Assembly (NCBI RefSeq): GCF_001949125.1
Contig: NZ_MSTI01000105.1
Location: forward strand, 1 to 5,988
DNA: 5,988 bases
Direction: 5' to 3'
Source: Deinococcus marmoris
GTDB taxonomy: Bacteria > Deinococcota > Deinococci > Deinococcales > Deinococcaceae
Made by a program: the position numbers and the translations under genes. The notes beneath the pieces were generated by a model. The model saw nothing but the letters and a program-made list of their open reading frames with translations, searched no databases and was not told where the DNA came from. Below, one piece after another: positions 5,755-5,988 of this stretch. Every line of letters begins with the position of its first letter. Within the stretch, counting starts at the first letter, position 1.

Positions 5755-5988
5755 ATGGCCGGGACGCTGACAGAGGGTGATGTGCTGGAGATCATCCGTC
5801 AGCAGACCGAGCGATTCGAGCAGTTGGAGGCCGAGAATCACGCGCTCCGTGCCGAAAACACTCGTCTGAAAAAGAAAATTGAGGAGCTGGAGCGCAAGAA
5901 GCACAGCAAATATGCTGCGCCGTTCAGCCGCGAGACGCGTAAAGCTGCTCCCCAGCCCCCTGGACGCCGTGTAGGAATGGGAACGTTC
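5755..5988 (+). CDS. IS66-like transposase, N-terminal part (3' end outside window)
   Basis: The frame is open from ATG 5755 to the right edge, 78 residues. After a short lead (MAGTLTEGDVLEIIRQQ) comes a heptad-like coiled coil rich in Glu and Leu (ERFEQLEAENHALRAE, then NTRLKKKIEELERKK), then a basic Pro-rich stretch with AAPFSRETRK and APQPPGRRVGMGTF. An N-terminal coiled coil followed by a basic Pro/Gly segment is the layout of IS66-family transposases, where the coiled coil mediates oligomerisation and a zinc-binding and DDE domain follow. Those later domains are outside the window, so the family call is provisional. The start has a TAGACT -10 six bases upstream. The gene diverges from the broken HNH gene. 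Confidence 0.65.
   Translation, partial: MAGTLTEGDVLEIIRQQTERFEQLEAENHALRAENTRLKKKIEELERKKHSKYAAPFSRETRKAAPQPPGRRVGMGTF

Overview
This GC-rich window looks like an accessory, repair-gene-rich part of a Deinococcus or close relative (Deinococcota). Four things suggest this: a histone-like HU protein with a Lys/Ala-rich N-terminal tail; a NucS/EndoMS-type nuclease; several start codons that sit directly downstream of a TANNNT -10 hexamer with no Shine-Dalgarno sequence, the leaderless arrangement common in Deinococcus; and generally high GC with GC-rich third codon positions. The genus is an inference; no rRNA or other marker is present.

Layout, left to right. Bases 1-321 (+) are the C-terminal end of an IS4/IS701-like DDE transposase cut by the window edge, followed by a gene-free stretch. 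Bases 596-2668 (+) encode a complete UvrD/Rep-type superfamily 1 helicase of the FBH1-like kind, with all expected motifs, a Pro/Arg-rich linker and an unassigned C-terminal domain. Sixty bases later comes the HU gene (2729-3091, +), closed by a strong palindromic terminator (3109-3138). Facing it on the minus strand is a NucS/EndoMS-like mismatch endonuclease (3156-3830) that ends in a clamp-binding-like LF tail. Its N-terminal part appears to lie in another frame, starting at a leaderless ATG at 3837, which points to a frameshift near 3778.

After about 290 bp without a gene there is a minus-strand toxin-antitoxin operon: a helix-turn-helix (excisionase-type) antitoxin (4682-5119) overlapping by one base a PIN-domain ribonuclease toxin (4119-4682), resembling the mycobacterial VapBC50 type. 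A perfect tandem 9-bp repeat lies just upstream of its -10 box and is a likely operator. Next is an HNH endonuclease on the minus strand (5204-5701) that has lost its N-terminus. Finally, 5755-5988 (+) is the start of an IS66-like transposase, running off the right edge and very probably the element that broke the HNH gene.

Taken together, the region is bounded by two insertion sequences and carries DNA-processing genes (helicase, HU, mismatch nuclease, HNH nuclease) plus an addiction module. No known multi-gene defence system is recognisable. The least explained parts are the helicase C-terminal domain, the nucS frameshift and the operator-like repeat.
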